Assembly (NCBI RefSeq): GCF_001005725.1
Contig: NZ_LBIC01000010.1
Location: 124,001-188,000, forward strand
Length of the DNA stretch: 64,000 nucleotides
Direction of reading: 5' to 3'
From: Sphingobium chungbukense
GTDB taxonomy: Bacteria > Pseudomonadota > Alphaproteobacteria > Sphingomonadales > Sphingomonadaceae
Shown here: positions 1-9,018 of the stretch, piece by piece
How positions within the stretch are numbered: position 1 is the first letter of the stretch
Layout of the letters: each line of letters begins with the position of its first letter
Made by a program: the position numbers and the translations under genes
Notes under the pieces: model-generated
The model's input: the letters and a program-made list of their open reading frames with translations, nothing else
Database searches by the model: none
Told to the model about the DNA's origin: nothing

Positions 1-2
1 TG

Positions 3-1379
3 AATGGCTCTGCGGCCACCTCCGATAGCGACGAAATCCACCTGTTGCGGGATGCCGACGAACGGGCGCGTGCCTATACAGCGACCATCGCCGGCCGTCG
101 CGCCTGGCCGGCACGGGAGGCGTTGGGCGTGCTTTCCGCTTTCAAGGAGGATTTCCCACAGAGCGGGATGACGGCGGAGGACACGCTGAGGCTTCTCGAC
201 GAGGTCGGCTCACCCGCGACATCGGCGAGCACAGGCCCGAACTATTTCGGTTATGTGATAGGCGGCGTGCTCCCGGCTGCTGCCGCTGCCGAGCGGATGG
301 TGCTCGCCTGGGATCAGCGCGCGTCAACGTTCGACAGCTCTCCGGTTTCCGATGCGATCGAGACCCAGGCGGCGCGCTGGATATTGGAAGCACTCGATCT
401 TCCTCGAACCGCCGGTGTCGGTTTCGGCACAAGCGCCACTGCGTGCACCATCGCCTGTCTCGCGGCTGCACGCCGATCGGTGCTCGCGCGGGCCGGCTGG
501 AACTGGGATCGCCACGGCGCCAAGGGCGCACCTGACGTGAAAGTAATGCTGCCGGAGACTGCACATGTGGCTGTCATCAAGGCGCTTCGAATCCTGGGTT
601 TCGGCCTCGACAATCTCATCCGGCTGCCGGTCGACGATGCGGGGCGAGCGATCGTCGAGCAGGTGCCTGATGCAGATGATCTGACCATCCTCTGCCTCCA
701 GGCAGGCGAGGTGAACACCGGCAGCTTCGATCATTTCGCCAAACTCATCCCGATGGCGCAGGCTCGGGGGGCGTGGGTGCATGTGGATGGAGCGTTCGGG
801 CTATGGGCGCGGGCGTCGTCCTCGCGAGCGCTGTGCGACGGCGTGGAGGAAGCGGACAGCTGGACGGCGGATGGCCACAAGTGGTTGAACACGCCCTATG
901 ATGGCGCTTTCGCCATCTGCCGCGAGGCCAGCGACATGGCGACGGCCATGTCCTCCGAGGCGGTCTACGCGCCGGCGTCTGCTTCCGCACAGCAGAATCT
1001 GACCCTTGAATTCTCGCGGCGTGCCCGCGGCATCCCGATTTGGGCGGCATTGCGGACGCTCGGCCGCGATGGCCTTCGTGAACTTGTCGATCGCAACATC
1101 TCCCAAGCCCAGCATGTCGCGCAGAGGCTCCGCGCCGAAGGCTATGAGATACTGAACGAGGTGGTCCTGAACCAGGTGCTGGTGCGCGCGGGCGATGACG
1201 ACTGCACCCAGCATATCTGCCGCGCCGCTCAGGAGTCCGGCGTTGCCTGGTTCGGCATGACCCGCTGGGAGGGACGTCCGGCGTTCAGGCTCAGTTTCTC
1301 GAGTTGGCGTACGAGCCAGGAGAATCTCAATCGGCTCGTGGAACTCCTCGTCGGCCTGTTCCGCGACACGAAAGTTTAA
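3..1379 (+). CDS. PLP-dependent decarboxylase, 5' end cut by window edge
   Basis: A group II pyridoxal-phosphate decarboxylase (aromatic amino acid/glutamate decarboxylase family). Such enzymes remove the alpha-carboxylate of an amino acid in the cytoplasm; the substrate cannot be read from sequence. The reading frame is open to the first base, and upstream residues such as SDSDEIHLLRDADE continue without a stop, so the true start probably lies before the window. The only start-like codon nearby is a TTG at 45. The PLP-binding lysine sits in the ADGHKWLN motif, and the preceding VHVDGAFG is the family's cofactor-binding aspartate region. The frame ends at a TAA. A strong hairpin separates it from the convergent benE-like gene. 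Its position next to transporter, RidA, hydrolase and nitrilase genes suggests a shared nitrogen or aromatic catabolic role, which is inference. Confidence 0.85.
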   Translation, partial: NGSAATSDSDEIHLLRDADERARAYTATIAGRRAWPAREALGVLSAFKEDFPQSGMTAEDTLRLLDEVGSPATSASTGPNYFGYVIGGVLPAAAAAERMVLAWDQRASTFDSSPVSDAIETQAARWILEALDLPRTAGVGFGTSATACTIACLAAARRSVLARAGWNWDRHGAKGAPDVKVMLPETAHVAVIKALRILGFGLDNLIRLPVDDAGRAIVEQVPDADDLTILCLQAGEVNTGSFDHFAKLIPMAQARGAWVHVDGAFGLWARASSSRALCDGVEEADSWTADGHKWLNTPYDGAFAICREASDMATAMSSEAVYAPASASAQQNLTLEFSRRARGIPIWAALRTLGRDGLRELVDRNISQAQHVAQRLRAEGYEILNEVVLNQVLVRAGDDDCTQHICRAAQESGVAWFGMTRWEGRPAFRLSFSSWRTSQENLNRLVELLVGLFRDTKV

Positions 1380-1393
1380 AGCTCGATCTGGAC

Positions 1394-1420
1394 GCCTGCG
1401 GCGGCTTTGCCGCCGCAGGC
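1394..1420. terminator. Perfect 12-bp stem hairpin between convergent genes
   Basis: The arms GCCTGCGGCGGC and GCCGCCGCAGGC pair perfectly around a TTT loop. It lies between the 3' ends of the decarboxylase gene and the oppositely oriented transporter gene. No T-run follows on either strand, so it is a bidirectional terminator candidate of the GC-stem kind, not a textbook intrinsic terminator. Confidence 0.6.
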
Positions 1421-1424
1421 TGGG

Positions 1425-2678
1425 TCACGCTTTGGCATCGCGCCGCAATATAGCCTTGGCGGCCAAGGCCGCGAAACCGCACACCAATCCCCAAAAAGCG
1501 GATCCAAGCCCGAACAGCGCTAGGCCCGACCCGGTGGCGAGGAAGGTGACGACAGCGGCATCACGTTCATCCTTCGCCGCTAGTGCGGTTTCAAGTGCGC
1601 CGACCAAGGCAGGAATCAGAGCGACCCCGGTCAGAGCCGCGATGACGTCGTGCGGAAGTGCGAGGAAGAAACGGACGAGCAGCGGGGCGAACAAAGCCAG
1701 GACGAGATAGCAACCGCCATATAGAACGCCGACCGTCCATCGGCGCGAACGATCGGGATGTGCTTCCTCGCTCGTACAGATCGCCGCCGTGATCGCTGCG
1801 AGGTTGATGGAATAGGCGCCGAATGGAGCGCCCACAAGCGAGGCGAGTCCGGTCGCGACCAGCAGGAGCCCTAGTTTCGGTCGGAAGCCAGCTGTTCGCA
1901 ATACCACCAGCCCTGGAAGGTTCTGCGATACGAGCGTAACCAGGAACAATGGAATGGCGATGCCGATGGTCGCCCGAATATCGAAATGGGGGATGGTAGG
2001 CGACAATGTTCCGAAAGTGGCTCCGGCGGGCAAAGGCGCGATGTCGCCTCGGACCGCAGGGAGAAGGGCGCCCGCTATCAGGACGAGCAGCAGCGCATAG
2101 AGAGGAATCCGCTGGCGCGCGGCAAGATAGACGACGACGATGACCGTCACCAGCAGAGGGTCGGTTCCGCCAATCTTGAACAGCCGCAGGCAGAAGGGGA
2201 GCAGCACACCGGCCAGCATGGCGGATGCAACCGATGCCGGAATGCGTTCCGCCATCCTGCCAAGTGCGGGCACCGTCCCGAGACAGACCATCAGCAAGCC
2301 GCTGACCAGGAAGGCGCCGATCGCGACCGACCAGTGCTGACCGGACGATGTTGCCGCGAGTAACGCGGCGCCTGGTGTCGACCACGCCAGCACGATCGGC
2401 ATCCGCAGCCGGATGGAAAGCGCCGCGCCGACGATCGCAATTCCTAGACAAATCGCAGTGACCGCGGAGCCGGTCTGCTCGACCGATGCTCCTAACGTCC
2501 GCATCGCCTGTACGACCAGCGCGATGCTGGCACCGAAGCCAATCAGTGCGGCGATGATTGCGGAAGACCAGGCGTGGAACGGAGGAAGCGACCTGAACAT
2601 GCGGTCCCCAAACGTCGTCGGCGCCGCTCTCGAAGTGGCGTCGACGACTGCGCCCGTGCTGTGCTGAAGGTTGCTCAA
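1425..2678 (-). CDS. benE: BenE-family benzoate/H+ symporter-like membrane transporter
   Basis: An integral membrane transporter of 417 residues related to BenE (benzoate:H+ symport), with about a dozen hydrophobic helices. The first half contains the family-typical stretch of small residues around LAWSTPGAALLA, and the C-terminal half repeats the pattern. It probably imports a carboxylated aromatic or similar anion; the true substrate is unknown. Its start overlaps the end of the RidA gene by 4 bases (ATGA), so the two are translationally coupled in one minus-strand operon read from the nitrilase side. The gene symbol reflects family membership only. Confidence 0.85.
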   Translation of the reverse strand: MSNLQHSTGAVVDATSRAAPTTFGDRMFRSLPPFHAWSSAIIAALIGFGASIALVVQAMRTLGASVEQTGSAVTAICLGIAIVGAALSIRLRMPIVLAWSTPGAALLAATSSGQHWSVAIGAFLVSGLLMVCLGTVPALGRMAERIPASVASAMLAGVLLPFCLRLFKIGGTDPLLVTVIVVVYLAARQRIPLYALLLVLIAGALLPAVRGDIAPLPAGATFGTLSPTIPHFDIRATIGIAIPLFLVTLVSQNLPGLVVLRTAGFRPKLGLLLVATGLASLVGAPFGAYSINLAAITAAICTSEEAHPDRSRRWTVGVLYGGCYLVLALFAPLLVRFFLALPHDVIAALTGVALIPALVGALETALAAKDERDAAVVTFLATGSGLALFGLGSAFWGLVCGFAALAAKAILRRDAKA

Positions 2679-3022
2679 CGAAGAGCTGCTGTGACGATGA
2701 CCTCGATCTTCCAGTCAGCGCGCGCAAGACACGCTTGCGCTGTCGCGCGTGCTGGGGTGGGAGCCTCGCCGATCCACGCCTCCCAGATCCGGTTCATCGT
2801 GTCATAATCCGCGATATCGGCGAGCCAGATCGTTGCCTGCAGAAGCCGCGAGCGATCCGTCCCTGCCTCGGCGAGCAGTTCATCGATCTGCGCAAGGACT
2901 GCCTGTGTCTGGGTGGCCACATCCTCTCCAGGAGCGCCTATCTGTCCTGCCAGATAGACGACACCGTTATGGATGACGGCTTGGCTCATGCGTCGCCCCG
3001 GCTTCAGGCGCCTGATGTCCAT
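2675..3022 (-). CDS. RidA family protein
   Basis: A 115-residue protein of the RidA/YjgF/UK114 family. These small trimeric proteins hydrolyse reactive enamine/imine intermediates released by PLP enzymes or act in amine catabolism. The start at 3022 (MDIRRLK) is chosen because an AGGAGA site lies just upstream; the open frame itself runs a further 34 codons upstream but without a better start. Family signatures seen are VYLAGQIG near the N-terminus and the closing IEVIVTAAL. It sits between the transporter and hydrolase genes and is near a PLP decarboxylase, a natural source of imines. That functional link is inference. Confidence 0.85.
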   Translation of the reverse strand: MDIRRLKPGRRMSQAVIHNGVVYLAGQIGAPGEDVATQTQAVLAQIDELLAEAGTDRSRLLQATIWLADIADYDTMNRIWEAWIGEAPTPARATAQACLARADWKIEVIVTAALR

Positions 3023-3050
3023 GGGATGGTCTCCTCGGTTGGTATGTTTG

Positions 3051-3842
3051 CTATGCGCCGGTGTCGCGGCGCTCCCCGGAAAGAAAGTGTCTGAGCAGTG
3101 CGTTGAATGCGGCTGGATCCTCAAGATAGGGGAGATGGCCGCAATCCGGCAGTCGTGCTATCGAGGAATTGGTGAGAAGCCGATGCATCTCGTCCACGCA
3201 ATAGGGAGGCACGAAGTCGTCCTTCTCGCCGCGCACGAGCAATACCGGACAACGGATCCCAGCCAGTTCCGGGCGCTGATCGTAGTCGATCAGCTCCTGG
3301 AACCGCGCGCGGATATGGTGCGGATCGATGCTGTCGAGCGATTTCAGGAATCCCCGGACGATCGTGGGATGTCCGCTCACACTCATCGCGGAGAGGAGCC
3401 GTTTCGCCCAGGCTTGTTCTCCGGCTGGCCCTATGAGCACATCGTACAGCGCGAGCCTGGCCTGCCGGTCGGCTGGCGTCAGATGGACAAACGCATTGAC
3501 GACGGCGATACGCTCAACGCGCTCCGGCTGGCGGGCGGCGAACATGAGGCCCGCTCTCGCGCCTTTTGAGAGACCGCATAGCGATAATTGCGTCACGCCG
3601 AGATGATCGCAAATGCCTTCGATCGATTCCCAATATCGCGTGAAAGGCACGTCACGGCCTTGTGAACGACCATGACCTGGCAGGTCCAGCGCAACGACCT
3701 GATGAGTCCGCGCGAAGGCCGCCCGTTGGAGCACCCAATTCTCGGCATTGCCGCCAAGTCCATGTAGGAACAGCAGTACCGGACCACTACCCTCGATCGT
3801 GTAGGAGAGCATGCGTCCGTCATGCGTAAAACTGTTGCGCAT
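3051..3842 (-). CDS. Alpha/beta-fold hydrolase
   Basis: A 263-residue serine hydrolase of the alpha/beta-fold superfamily, probably cytoplasmic. The oxyanion-hole motif FLHGLGG is near residue 28. The nucleophile elbow GLSKG carries the catalytic serine near residue 94. An acidic residue follows in the GEKDDFVPP segment, and the catalytic histidine lies in DCGHLPYLE near residue 238. This pattern resembles C-C bond hydrolases, lactonases and enol-lactone hydrolases (PcaD/MhpC-like). It lies between the RidA gene and the nitrilase gene on the same strand, so a ring-cleavage or ester product in the same pathway is plausible but not shown. Confidence 0.85.
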   Translation of the reverse strand: MRNSFTHDGRMLSYTIEGSGPVLLFLHGLGGNAENWVLQRAAFARTHQVVALDLPGHGRSQGRDVPFTRYWESIEGICDHLGVTQLSLCGLSKGARAGLMFAARQPERVERIAVVNAFVHLTPADRQARLALYDVLIGPAGEQAWAKRLLSAMSVSGHPTIVRGFLKSLDSIDPHHIRARFQELIDYDQRPELAGIRCPVLLVRGEKDDFVPPYCVDEMHRLLTNSSIARLPDCGHLPYLEDPAAFNALLRHFLSGERRDTGA

Positions 3843-3936
3843 GGTCAGCTCGCCTCCACGGCCATGCCTGTTGCGCTATCACGAGGCGCGCGCACCACGC
3901 CTGGGGGGACGGCATGGTGCGCGCGAACCCGCATGA

Positions 3937-4956
3937 TCAGGCGTCGGCCTGGGCGGGAGTGGCACTGGTTGCGTCTGCGGCGCCCAGCTTGAGCGCCTTG
4001 GTGATCTGCTCAGGCGTAAGATCCTGCGCGGATACGGCCGCCGAGGTCGCGGGATTGGTCATCAGCAGGCGCAGCAACTCGGGACGCGAGAAATGGCCTA
4101 CCGAGTCCATCACGCGCTTGCGATTGAGATTGAGGTCGAGGTCGAGGTCGGCGATCAGAATGCCCTCGCCGGACGTCAGCGGCGGTACGACATGCCGGCC
4201 CTCGGGATCGATGATCGCGGTGATGCTGCCACCGCGGATCATGTCCGCAGCGCCATGTTCGCCCGAAATCTTCACGATCTGCTCTTCGGTCAGCCACCCT
4301 GTCGCATTGACGACGAAGCATCCGCTCTCCAGTGCGTGGTTGCGGATCTGCACCTCGGTCTGGTCGGCGAAGGTCGGGCCGAACAGCGCGCCTGGGAACA
4401 TCGACACATGGATGTCCTCGTGCTGGGCCATCAGCGCATAGCGTGCGAGCGGATTGTAATGCTCCCAGCAGATCAGACCGCCGACCCGGCCGACCGCGGT
4501 GTCGACCACCTTCAACGTCGATCCGTCTCCCACACCCCAGATCATGCGCTCGTGATAGGCTGGCGAGAGTTTGCGATGCTTGAGCTGCAGGGTCCCATCC
4601 GCGTCGAAGATCAGCAGGCTGTTGTAGATCGTCCCATGATCGCGCTCGTTGATACCGATCGAGATAACGATGTGGTGACGCCGCGCCGCCGCTGAGAGGG
4701 CCTCGGTCACGGGGCCTGGTGCCACGACCGCGTTCTTGTAGAGGCGCATATGCTCATTGGCGATCAGGGCCGGGCCGTGGACGATCGAGAAATACGGGTA
4801 CCAGGGCAGGAAGGTCTCCGGGAACACGATGATCTCGGCTCCCTTCGAGGCGGCGTCCGTGATCGCTGCGAGCACGCGGTCGAGCGTGCCGGTCGCCGTG
4901 TCGAGATCGGGGGCGATCTGAACGGCTGCCGCGCGGACGGTACGAGAATCTGTCAT
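3937..4956 (-). CDS. Nitrilase (carbon-nitrogen hydrolase superfamily)
   Basis: A 339-residue nitrilase-type enzyme, which hydrolyses a nitrile to a carboxylic acid and ammonia. The catalytic triad is visible: Glu47 in [10 protein letters not shown], Lys129 in [12 protein letters not shown] and Cys163 in [13 protein letters not shown]. The [10 protein letters not shown] form is characteristic of true nitrilases and cyanide hydratases, not amidases. The start at 4956 has an AAGGAAAGG ribosome site. It is the first gene of the minus-strand cluster that continues through the hydrolase, RidA and transporter, and it is divergent from a LysR regulator. The substrate is unknown; an aromatic or arylaliphatic nitrile would fit the neighbouring BenE-like importer. 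Confidence 0.9.
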   Translation of the reverse strand: MTDSRTVRAAAVQIAPDLDTATGTLDRVLAAITDAASKGAEIIVFPETFLPWYPYFSIVHGPALIANEHMRLYKNAVVAPGPVTEALSAAARRHHIVISIGINERDHGTIYNSLLIFDADGTLQLKHRKLSPAYHERMIWGVGDGSTLKVVDTAVGRVGGLICWEHYNPLARYALMAQHEDIHVSMFPGALFGPTFADQTEVQIRNHALESGCFVVNATGWLTEEQIVKISGEHGAADMIRGGSITAIIDPEGRHVVPPLTSGEGILIADLDLDLNLNRKRVMDSVGHFSRPELLRLLMTNPATSAAVSAQDLTPEQITKALKLGAADATSATPAQADA

Positions 4957-5189
4957 AGATGGGCCTTTCCTTGCGAACGGGGCGTGCGGGATCAGGTGAT
5001 CTCGCGAAACCTTCAGCCGATCTGGCGAGGGCAGTTAGTCGCGAAGGGACAGCATGCGATCATCTGCTCGCAGCCTGTCCTATCCCGCTATTCCCGCCGA
5101 TGTCCTCGGGTTCGCATTGGAATTTGATGTATTTCAGTGAAATCGAGAATATATGGTCTGATGAAATGATTCTTCCGGAATTCTGAATA
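4957..5189. promoter_or_regulatory. Divergent control region of nitrilase and LysR genes
   Basis: This 233-bp intergenic region separates divergent nitrilase and lysR genes and becomes AT-rich toward the lysR side. It contains ATTTCA-G-TGAAAT at 5131-5143, a dyad of the size LysR regulators use, and TTCCGGAA at about 5171-5178. LysR proteins usually bind such divergent regions to control both themselves and the neighbour. The exact operator is not established. Confidence 0.4.
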
Positions 5190-6122
5190 ATGGACACGCT
5201 GCGCGCCATGCAGGTCATTGTCGCCATCGCGGAACACGGGAGTTTCTCGGCGGCTGGTCGACAGCTCGGCCTATCAGCCCCAGCGATCACCAGGATCGTC
5301 TCTGAACTGGAGGCGCGGCTGAACGTCAAGCTTATCTCGCGCACGACCCGCAGCGTCCGTCTTACGGAGGCAGGAACCCGTTATGTCGAAGATTCTCGCC
5401 GGATCCTGGCGGCGGTTGATGATGCGGGTGACGCGGCACGAGGCATCCACGGTGAATTGCAGGGACGCGTCAATGTCACGGCATCGATCCTGTTCGGCCG
5501 GCTTTTCGTGTCGGACCTGCTGGTCGAATTCCTGCGCCGACATCCGGGGATGGAGATCGCGACGCTCTATGTCGATCGCGTCGTCCAGCTCGCCGAGGAG
5601 AACCAGGATATAGCTGTTCGTATCGGTCAGCTGGCGGACTCGAGCCTCCGCGCCATCCGTATCGGCACGATGCGTCGCATTGTCTGCGGAGCGCCGTCCT
5701 ATCTGGAGACGCGGGGTATTCCCCAGCGTCCTGAGGACCTCGACGATCATGAGACGATCGGAATCACGGCGCTTGGCGCCGGGCTGAACTGGCAGTTCGG
5801 GCGAGAGGGTGAAGCCTTCACCAGGCGCGTACATCCCCGGCTCTTCGTGAATTCGCACGAGAGCGGGATTGCCGCGGCCGAGGCTGGCTTCGGCTTGACG
5901 CAGGCCTGTTCCGATCAGGTTGCGCACCAGCTCCGCGCCGGCGCCCTGAGAGCCGTGCTGACGGAGTTCGAGCCTCCGGCCCTCCCGGTCCACGTCCTTC
6001 ACCGAGAAGGGGATCGCACCTCGGCGCGCGTCCGTGGCCTGGTGGATCACCTCGTCTCCGGGTTGCGGGTTCAGCTTGATGCGCTCTCGCGCCACGAGTC
6101 TTCCCTATCGGAAGCAGCCTAA
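5190..6122 (+). CDS. LysR-family transcriptional regulator
   Basis: A 310-residue LysR-type regulator. The N-terminal winged helix-turn-helix is clear: MDTLRAMQVIVAIAEHGSFS followed by the recognition-helix region around LGLSAPAITRIVSELE. The C-terminal half is the usual two-lobed effector domain. It is divergent from the nitrilase operon, the standard arrangement for a LysR activator of the adjacent catabolic genes. It belongs to the subgroup with long runs of conserved residues such as TRSVRLTEAGTRY, common in aromatic and oxidoreductase regulation. The inducer is unknown. Confidence 0.9.
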   Translation: MDTLRAMQVIVAIAEHGSFSAAGRQLGLSAPAITRIVSELEARLNVKLISRTTRSVRLTEAGTRYVEDSRRILAAVDDAGDAARGIHGELQGRVNVTASILFGRLFVSDLLVEFLRRHPGMEIATLYVDRVVQLAEENQDIAVRIGQLADSSLRAIRIGTMRRIVCGAPSYLETRGIPQRPEDLDDHETIGITALGAGLNWQFGREGEAFTRRVHPRLFVNSHESGIAAAEAGFGLTQACSDQVAHQLRAGALRAVLTEFEPPALPVHVLHREGDRTSARVRGLVDHLVSGLRVQLDALSRHESSLSEAA

Positions 6123-6134
6123 TGACCAAAGCCC

Positions 6135-6151
6135 TGCGCTCGTGGAGCGCA
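6135..6151. terminator. Short hairpin between convergent genes
   Basis: TGCGCTC and GAGCGCA pair around GTG immediately after the lysR stop and just before the stop of the convergent phosphatase gene. There is no following T-run, so this is a weak terminator candidate. Confidence 0.35.
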
Positions 6152-6156
6152 ATGGC

Positions 6157-6888
6157 TCAACCGGTCTGGATGACCCGCTGTGCCCCTCCCTCAAGAACAA
6201 GGCAGGTCAGGCGACCAGACTGATAAGCGCCGGTATCGATACCGATGCGGTTCGTTCGAAATACGGGCTCCTCGGTGATGACGTGTCCATGCACCACCTT
6301 GAAGCCCCAGTCTTCTTCGCTGCTCAGAAAAGGCTCCCGGATCCACATGAGATCTCGCTCCATCTGGTCGGAGACAGCCCTCTCGGGGTTCAATCCCGCG
6401 TGGACCAGGAAATAGCCTTGCCAGTGGATGCCAAGATCGAGGGAAGTGAGAAAATCACGATGGGTATCCGGCAGCACGCCGTCGAGGCGGTCACGCAGGT
6501 TGGTCCAGTCACTGTCGCCAGGCTCCACGGACACAGCAATGCCATAGCTCTCCAAAGCCTCCCGACCGCCAAACTTCAGCCAAGACGGACCATTCGTCGC
6601 TGGTGCATCGAGGAAATCCAGCATGCGATCTTCATGGTTGCCCTTGAGAAAGACGCGCTTCGCGCCATCGCGCGAAAGGATGCAAAGCCTGTCGATGACC
6701 TGGGCTGAGTGAGGCCCGCGATCAATATAGTCCCCAAGATAACAAATGAGGGGCTCGTCGGTACATGAAGCAGCGATATCGGCGGCGATCATGCCCTCGA
6801 TTGCATCAAGCAAATCAAGACGGCCATGAATGTCCCCGACCGCATAGACCCTCGACGCCTCCCATCGCGCCAGATGCATGACATCCAT
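6157..6888 (-). CDS. PPP-type metallophosphatase (serine/threonine phosphatase-like)
   Basis: A 243-residue metallophosphoesterase of the PPP/ApaH-like family with a dinuclear metal site. The ordered signatures are GDIHGR near residue 18, GDYIDRG near 51 and GNHE near 84, with later metal histidines in VHAG and HGH. Bacterial members act as protein phosphatases or on dinucleotides. The start at 6888 is chosen because GAGGTGA lies 5 bases upstream; the frame extends a further 28 codons to 6972. It stands alone, convergent with the lysR gene, and shows no clear functional tie to its neighbours. Confidence 0.85.
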   Translation of the reverse strand: MDVMHLARWEASRVYAVGDIHGRLDLLDAIEGMIAADIAASCTDEPLICYLGDYIDRGPHSAQVIDRLCILSRDGAKRVFLKGNHEDRMLDFLDAPATNGPSWLKFGGREALESYGIAVSVEPGDSDWTNLRDRLDGVLPDTHRDFLTSLDLGIHWQGYFLVHAGLNPERAVSDQMERDLMWIREPFLSSEEDWGFKVVHGHVITEEPVFRTNRIGIDTGAYQSGRLTCLVLEGGAQRVIQTG

Positions 6889-7021
6889 GTGCTCACCTCT
6901 TTCCTGCGCCGCCCTGTATCGCACCGCGGCGGGGACGCGAACGATTTTGATTGCGTTCGCGTCACTGCTCACGACCGGTCGCGTTTCTATCTAGTCAACA
7001 CGTTGCCGAACTAGGGGGCGG

Positions 7022-7483
7022 TCAGAATAGCCCATGACTCCCTGCGACGGCGCCAAGCACTGTGATGAGCGACAGCATCAGAAGGACGCGGTGCATTCCC
7101 TCCATCCGCGCAAAATCCGCCGGTTTGTCCGAGGTCGCCATGCGTCGATGCAGGAACAAGGGCTCGATGATGAACAGCATCGCGGCGAATACCGCCCAGA
7201 TACCGACCATGGCATGCATCCACCAGAAATGGGGATCGATAAACCGATCCCACAGTCCGGCGCGATAAACCATCCAGAAACCGCTGGCGCCAGCGAGGAG
7301 TACCCAGAAGCGCGCCTGTCCGGCGAAGCGGTCCTCGATGCGATGAAATGCAGCGAGCCTGTCCTTGGGCTCGTGATGCTCCCGGATGGACGGCATCACC
7401 ACGCAGGTCACGAACGCGACTCCGCCGATCCACATGAGGATCGCCACGACGTGCAGCGCGCGGGCAATGACGATGTCGTCCAT
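7022..7483 (-). CDS. CopD-like four-helix membrane protein, last gene of NO operon
   Basis: A 153-residue integral membrane protein with four predicted helices, resembling the CopD/DUF2269-type fold. Histidines near helix starts (ARALHVV, RFIDPHFWWMHA, EPLFLHRR) could bind haem or metal. It follows the flavohaemoglobin gene by 14 bases, with a GAGGCGAGG site before the ATG, so it is the last cistron of the globin-aox-DUF1971-hmp operon. Location makes a role in NO stress or haem/copper handling for respiration likely, but no function is established. Confidence 0.75.
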   Translation of the reverse strand: MDDIVIARALHVVAILMWIGGVAFVTCVVMPSIREHHEPKDRLAAFHRIEDRFAGQARFWVLLAGASGFWMVYRAGLWDRFIDPHFWWMHAMVGIWAVFAAMLFIIEPLFLHRRMATSDKPADFARMEGMHRVLLMLSLITVLGAVAGSHGLF

Positions 7484-7497
7484 CCTCGCCTCTGCGA

Positions 7498-8709
7498 TCA
7501 GGCCGCGAGCAGTTCGTCGGCCGGCCCGAAGAACTCATAGTGGATGCGATCGGAAGGCACGCCGGCAAGAGACAATGCCGACACCGCTGCCCGGAGGAAC
7601 GGTCGCGGTCCGCAGATATAATAATCGGCCTCCGTGACCGGCGTGTTGGCAATCAGCCAATCGTCAGTGATGAGCCCTGCCAGGTCATAGTCCCTGCCGG
7701 CCTGTTCGTCCGCCAGCGGCGTCTGATGGAAGTCGGTCACCTTGATCGAAGGCCTATGCTTGGCAAGCCCGCGCACATGATCGCGCATTGCATGGGTGTC
7801 GCGATCGTGGGTGCCATGGATATAATGGGCGGCGACCCCGGGGTGCCGCTCGGCAACCGTCTCTAGCATCGCGACCATCGGCGTAAGGCCGACGCCTCCC
7901 GACAGCAGCACGACCGGCCGCTGGGGAAGTTCGGCGAGGAAGAACTCGCCCGCCGGGGGCGAGACCTTCAGGATCGTGCCGGGCTTCGCATGGTCGTGCA
8001 GCCAGCCAGAGGCGAGGCCGTGTGGTTCGCGCTTGACGGAGATGCGATAGGTTTCGCCGTTCGCCGCATTCGAGATGGAATAGTTGCGCTTGGCGGGCGC
8101 GTGCCCCGGAATATCGAACCAGAAGGTCAGATACTGCCCCGGCTTGTGACGAATGACCGCGCCGCCGTCGACCGGGCGCAGGATGAACGAACTGATCACG
8201 CTGCTCTCTCTGATCACGTCCTCGACGCGGAAGTCGCGCCAGCCGTTCCAGCCCCCCTCGGCCGCCTTCTGTTCGTCATAGACGCGGGCTTCGCGTGCCA
8301 TCAGCACCTTGGCGAGGAACCAATAGGCCTCACCCCAGGCGCCGAGGATCTCGTCCGTCGCGGCATCGCCCAGCACCGCCTTGATCGCGCTGAGCAACGC
8401 TTCGCCAACATGGGGATAATGTTCGGGCAGGATCTGAAGCCCGACATGCTTCTGCGCGATCCGTTCGACGGCAGGTGCGAGCGCGGCGAGATTGTCGATA
8501 TTGCTGGCATAAGCGAGGATCGCCGCCGTCAGCGCCCGGGGCTGGGCACCGGCGGCGTCCTGATGCGACTGGTTGAACAGGTCGCGAATCTCCGGATTCT
8601 GGAACATGCGCGAATACATCTCGCGGACAATCTCGAGGCCGCTGGCTTCGAGCGCGGGAACGGTGGCTTTCACGAGCGCGATCGTGCGCTCGTTGATGGT
8701 CTGCGACAT
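7498..8709 (-). CDS. hmp: Flavohaemoglobin, nitric oxide dioxygenase
   Basis: A 403-residue flavohaemoglobin that converts NO and O2 to nitrate using NAD(P)H, in the cytoplasm. The N-terminal globin domain (about 1-140) has the proximal histidine region around QKHVGLQILPEHYPHVG. The FAD domain carries the RNYSIS motif, and the NAD domain carries SGGVGLTPM and CGPRPF. Length matches the family. An ATG lies at 8715 and another at 8709; the AGGAG site is spaced correctly only for the second, so 8709 is used. It is the fourth gene of an operon starting with a truncated globin and the alternative oxidase, under predicted NsrR control. All key motifs are intact. Confidence 0.95.
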   Translation of the reverse strand: MSQTINERTIALVKATVPALEASGLEIVREMYSRMFQNPEIRDLFNQSHQDAAGAQPRALTAAILAYASNIDNLAALAPAVERIAQKHVGLQILPEHYPHVGEALLSAIKAVLGDAATDEILGAWGEAYWFLAKVLMAREARVYDEQKAAEGGWNGWRDFRVEDVIRESSVISSFILRPVDGGAVIRHKPGQYLTFWFDIPGHAPAKRNYSISNAANGETYRISVKREPHGLASGWLHDHAKPGTILKVSPPAGEFFLAELPQRPVVLLSGGVGLTPMVAMLETVAERHPGVAAHYIHGTHDRDTHAMRDHVRGLAKHRPSIKVTDFHQTPLADEQAGRDYDLAGLITDDWLIANTPVTEADYYICGPRPFLRAAVSALSLAGVPSDRIHYEFFGPADELLAA

Positions 8710-8744
8710 CAACATCTCCTGTTACGAGGTTTGAATGGAAGAGG

Positions 8745-9017
8745 TCAGCCCGCGGGCGGCTGATCGTAGAAATCGACCCGCATCTTCATCGGCCCGAGCG
8801 GCGTCACGAAATGCGGCTGTTCGGGCAGCAGCAGGCCAGGTGCCTCAGGCGTCAGCTCGATCTCGGACGGCGGATTGAGATAGGTCAGCCGCACATGCCC
8901 CTCGATCACCCGAACCATGCCCCATACACCTGCCTTGGTGTTGTGCTGGCCGCGCAGAGCGGCCGGCAGCGTGTCCTCATCGAAGATCGGGGTGGATCGA
9001 TAGGGCTGGGTGGCCAT
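8745..9017 (-). CDS. DUF1971 small cupin-like protein
   Basis: A 90-residue protein of the DUF1971 type, the short cupin-like domain also found at the N-terminus of some TehB proteins. Recognisable features are the early AALRGQHNTKAGVWG segment and the closing FVTPLGPMKMRVDFYD. The start at 9017 (MATQPYRS) lies one base from the alternative oxidase stop, so the genes are tightly coupled. Proteins of this family often sit beside NO-related genes, but their biochemical role is unknown. The histidine and glutamate residues could bind a metal, which is speculation. Confidence 0.8.
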   Translation of the reverse strand: MATQPYRSTPIFDEDTLPAALRGQHNTKAGVWGMVRVIEGHVRLTYLNPPSEIELTPEAPGLLLPEQPHFVTPLGPMKMRVDFYDQPPAG

Positions 9018-9018
9018 G

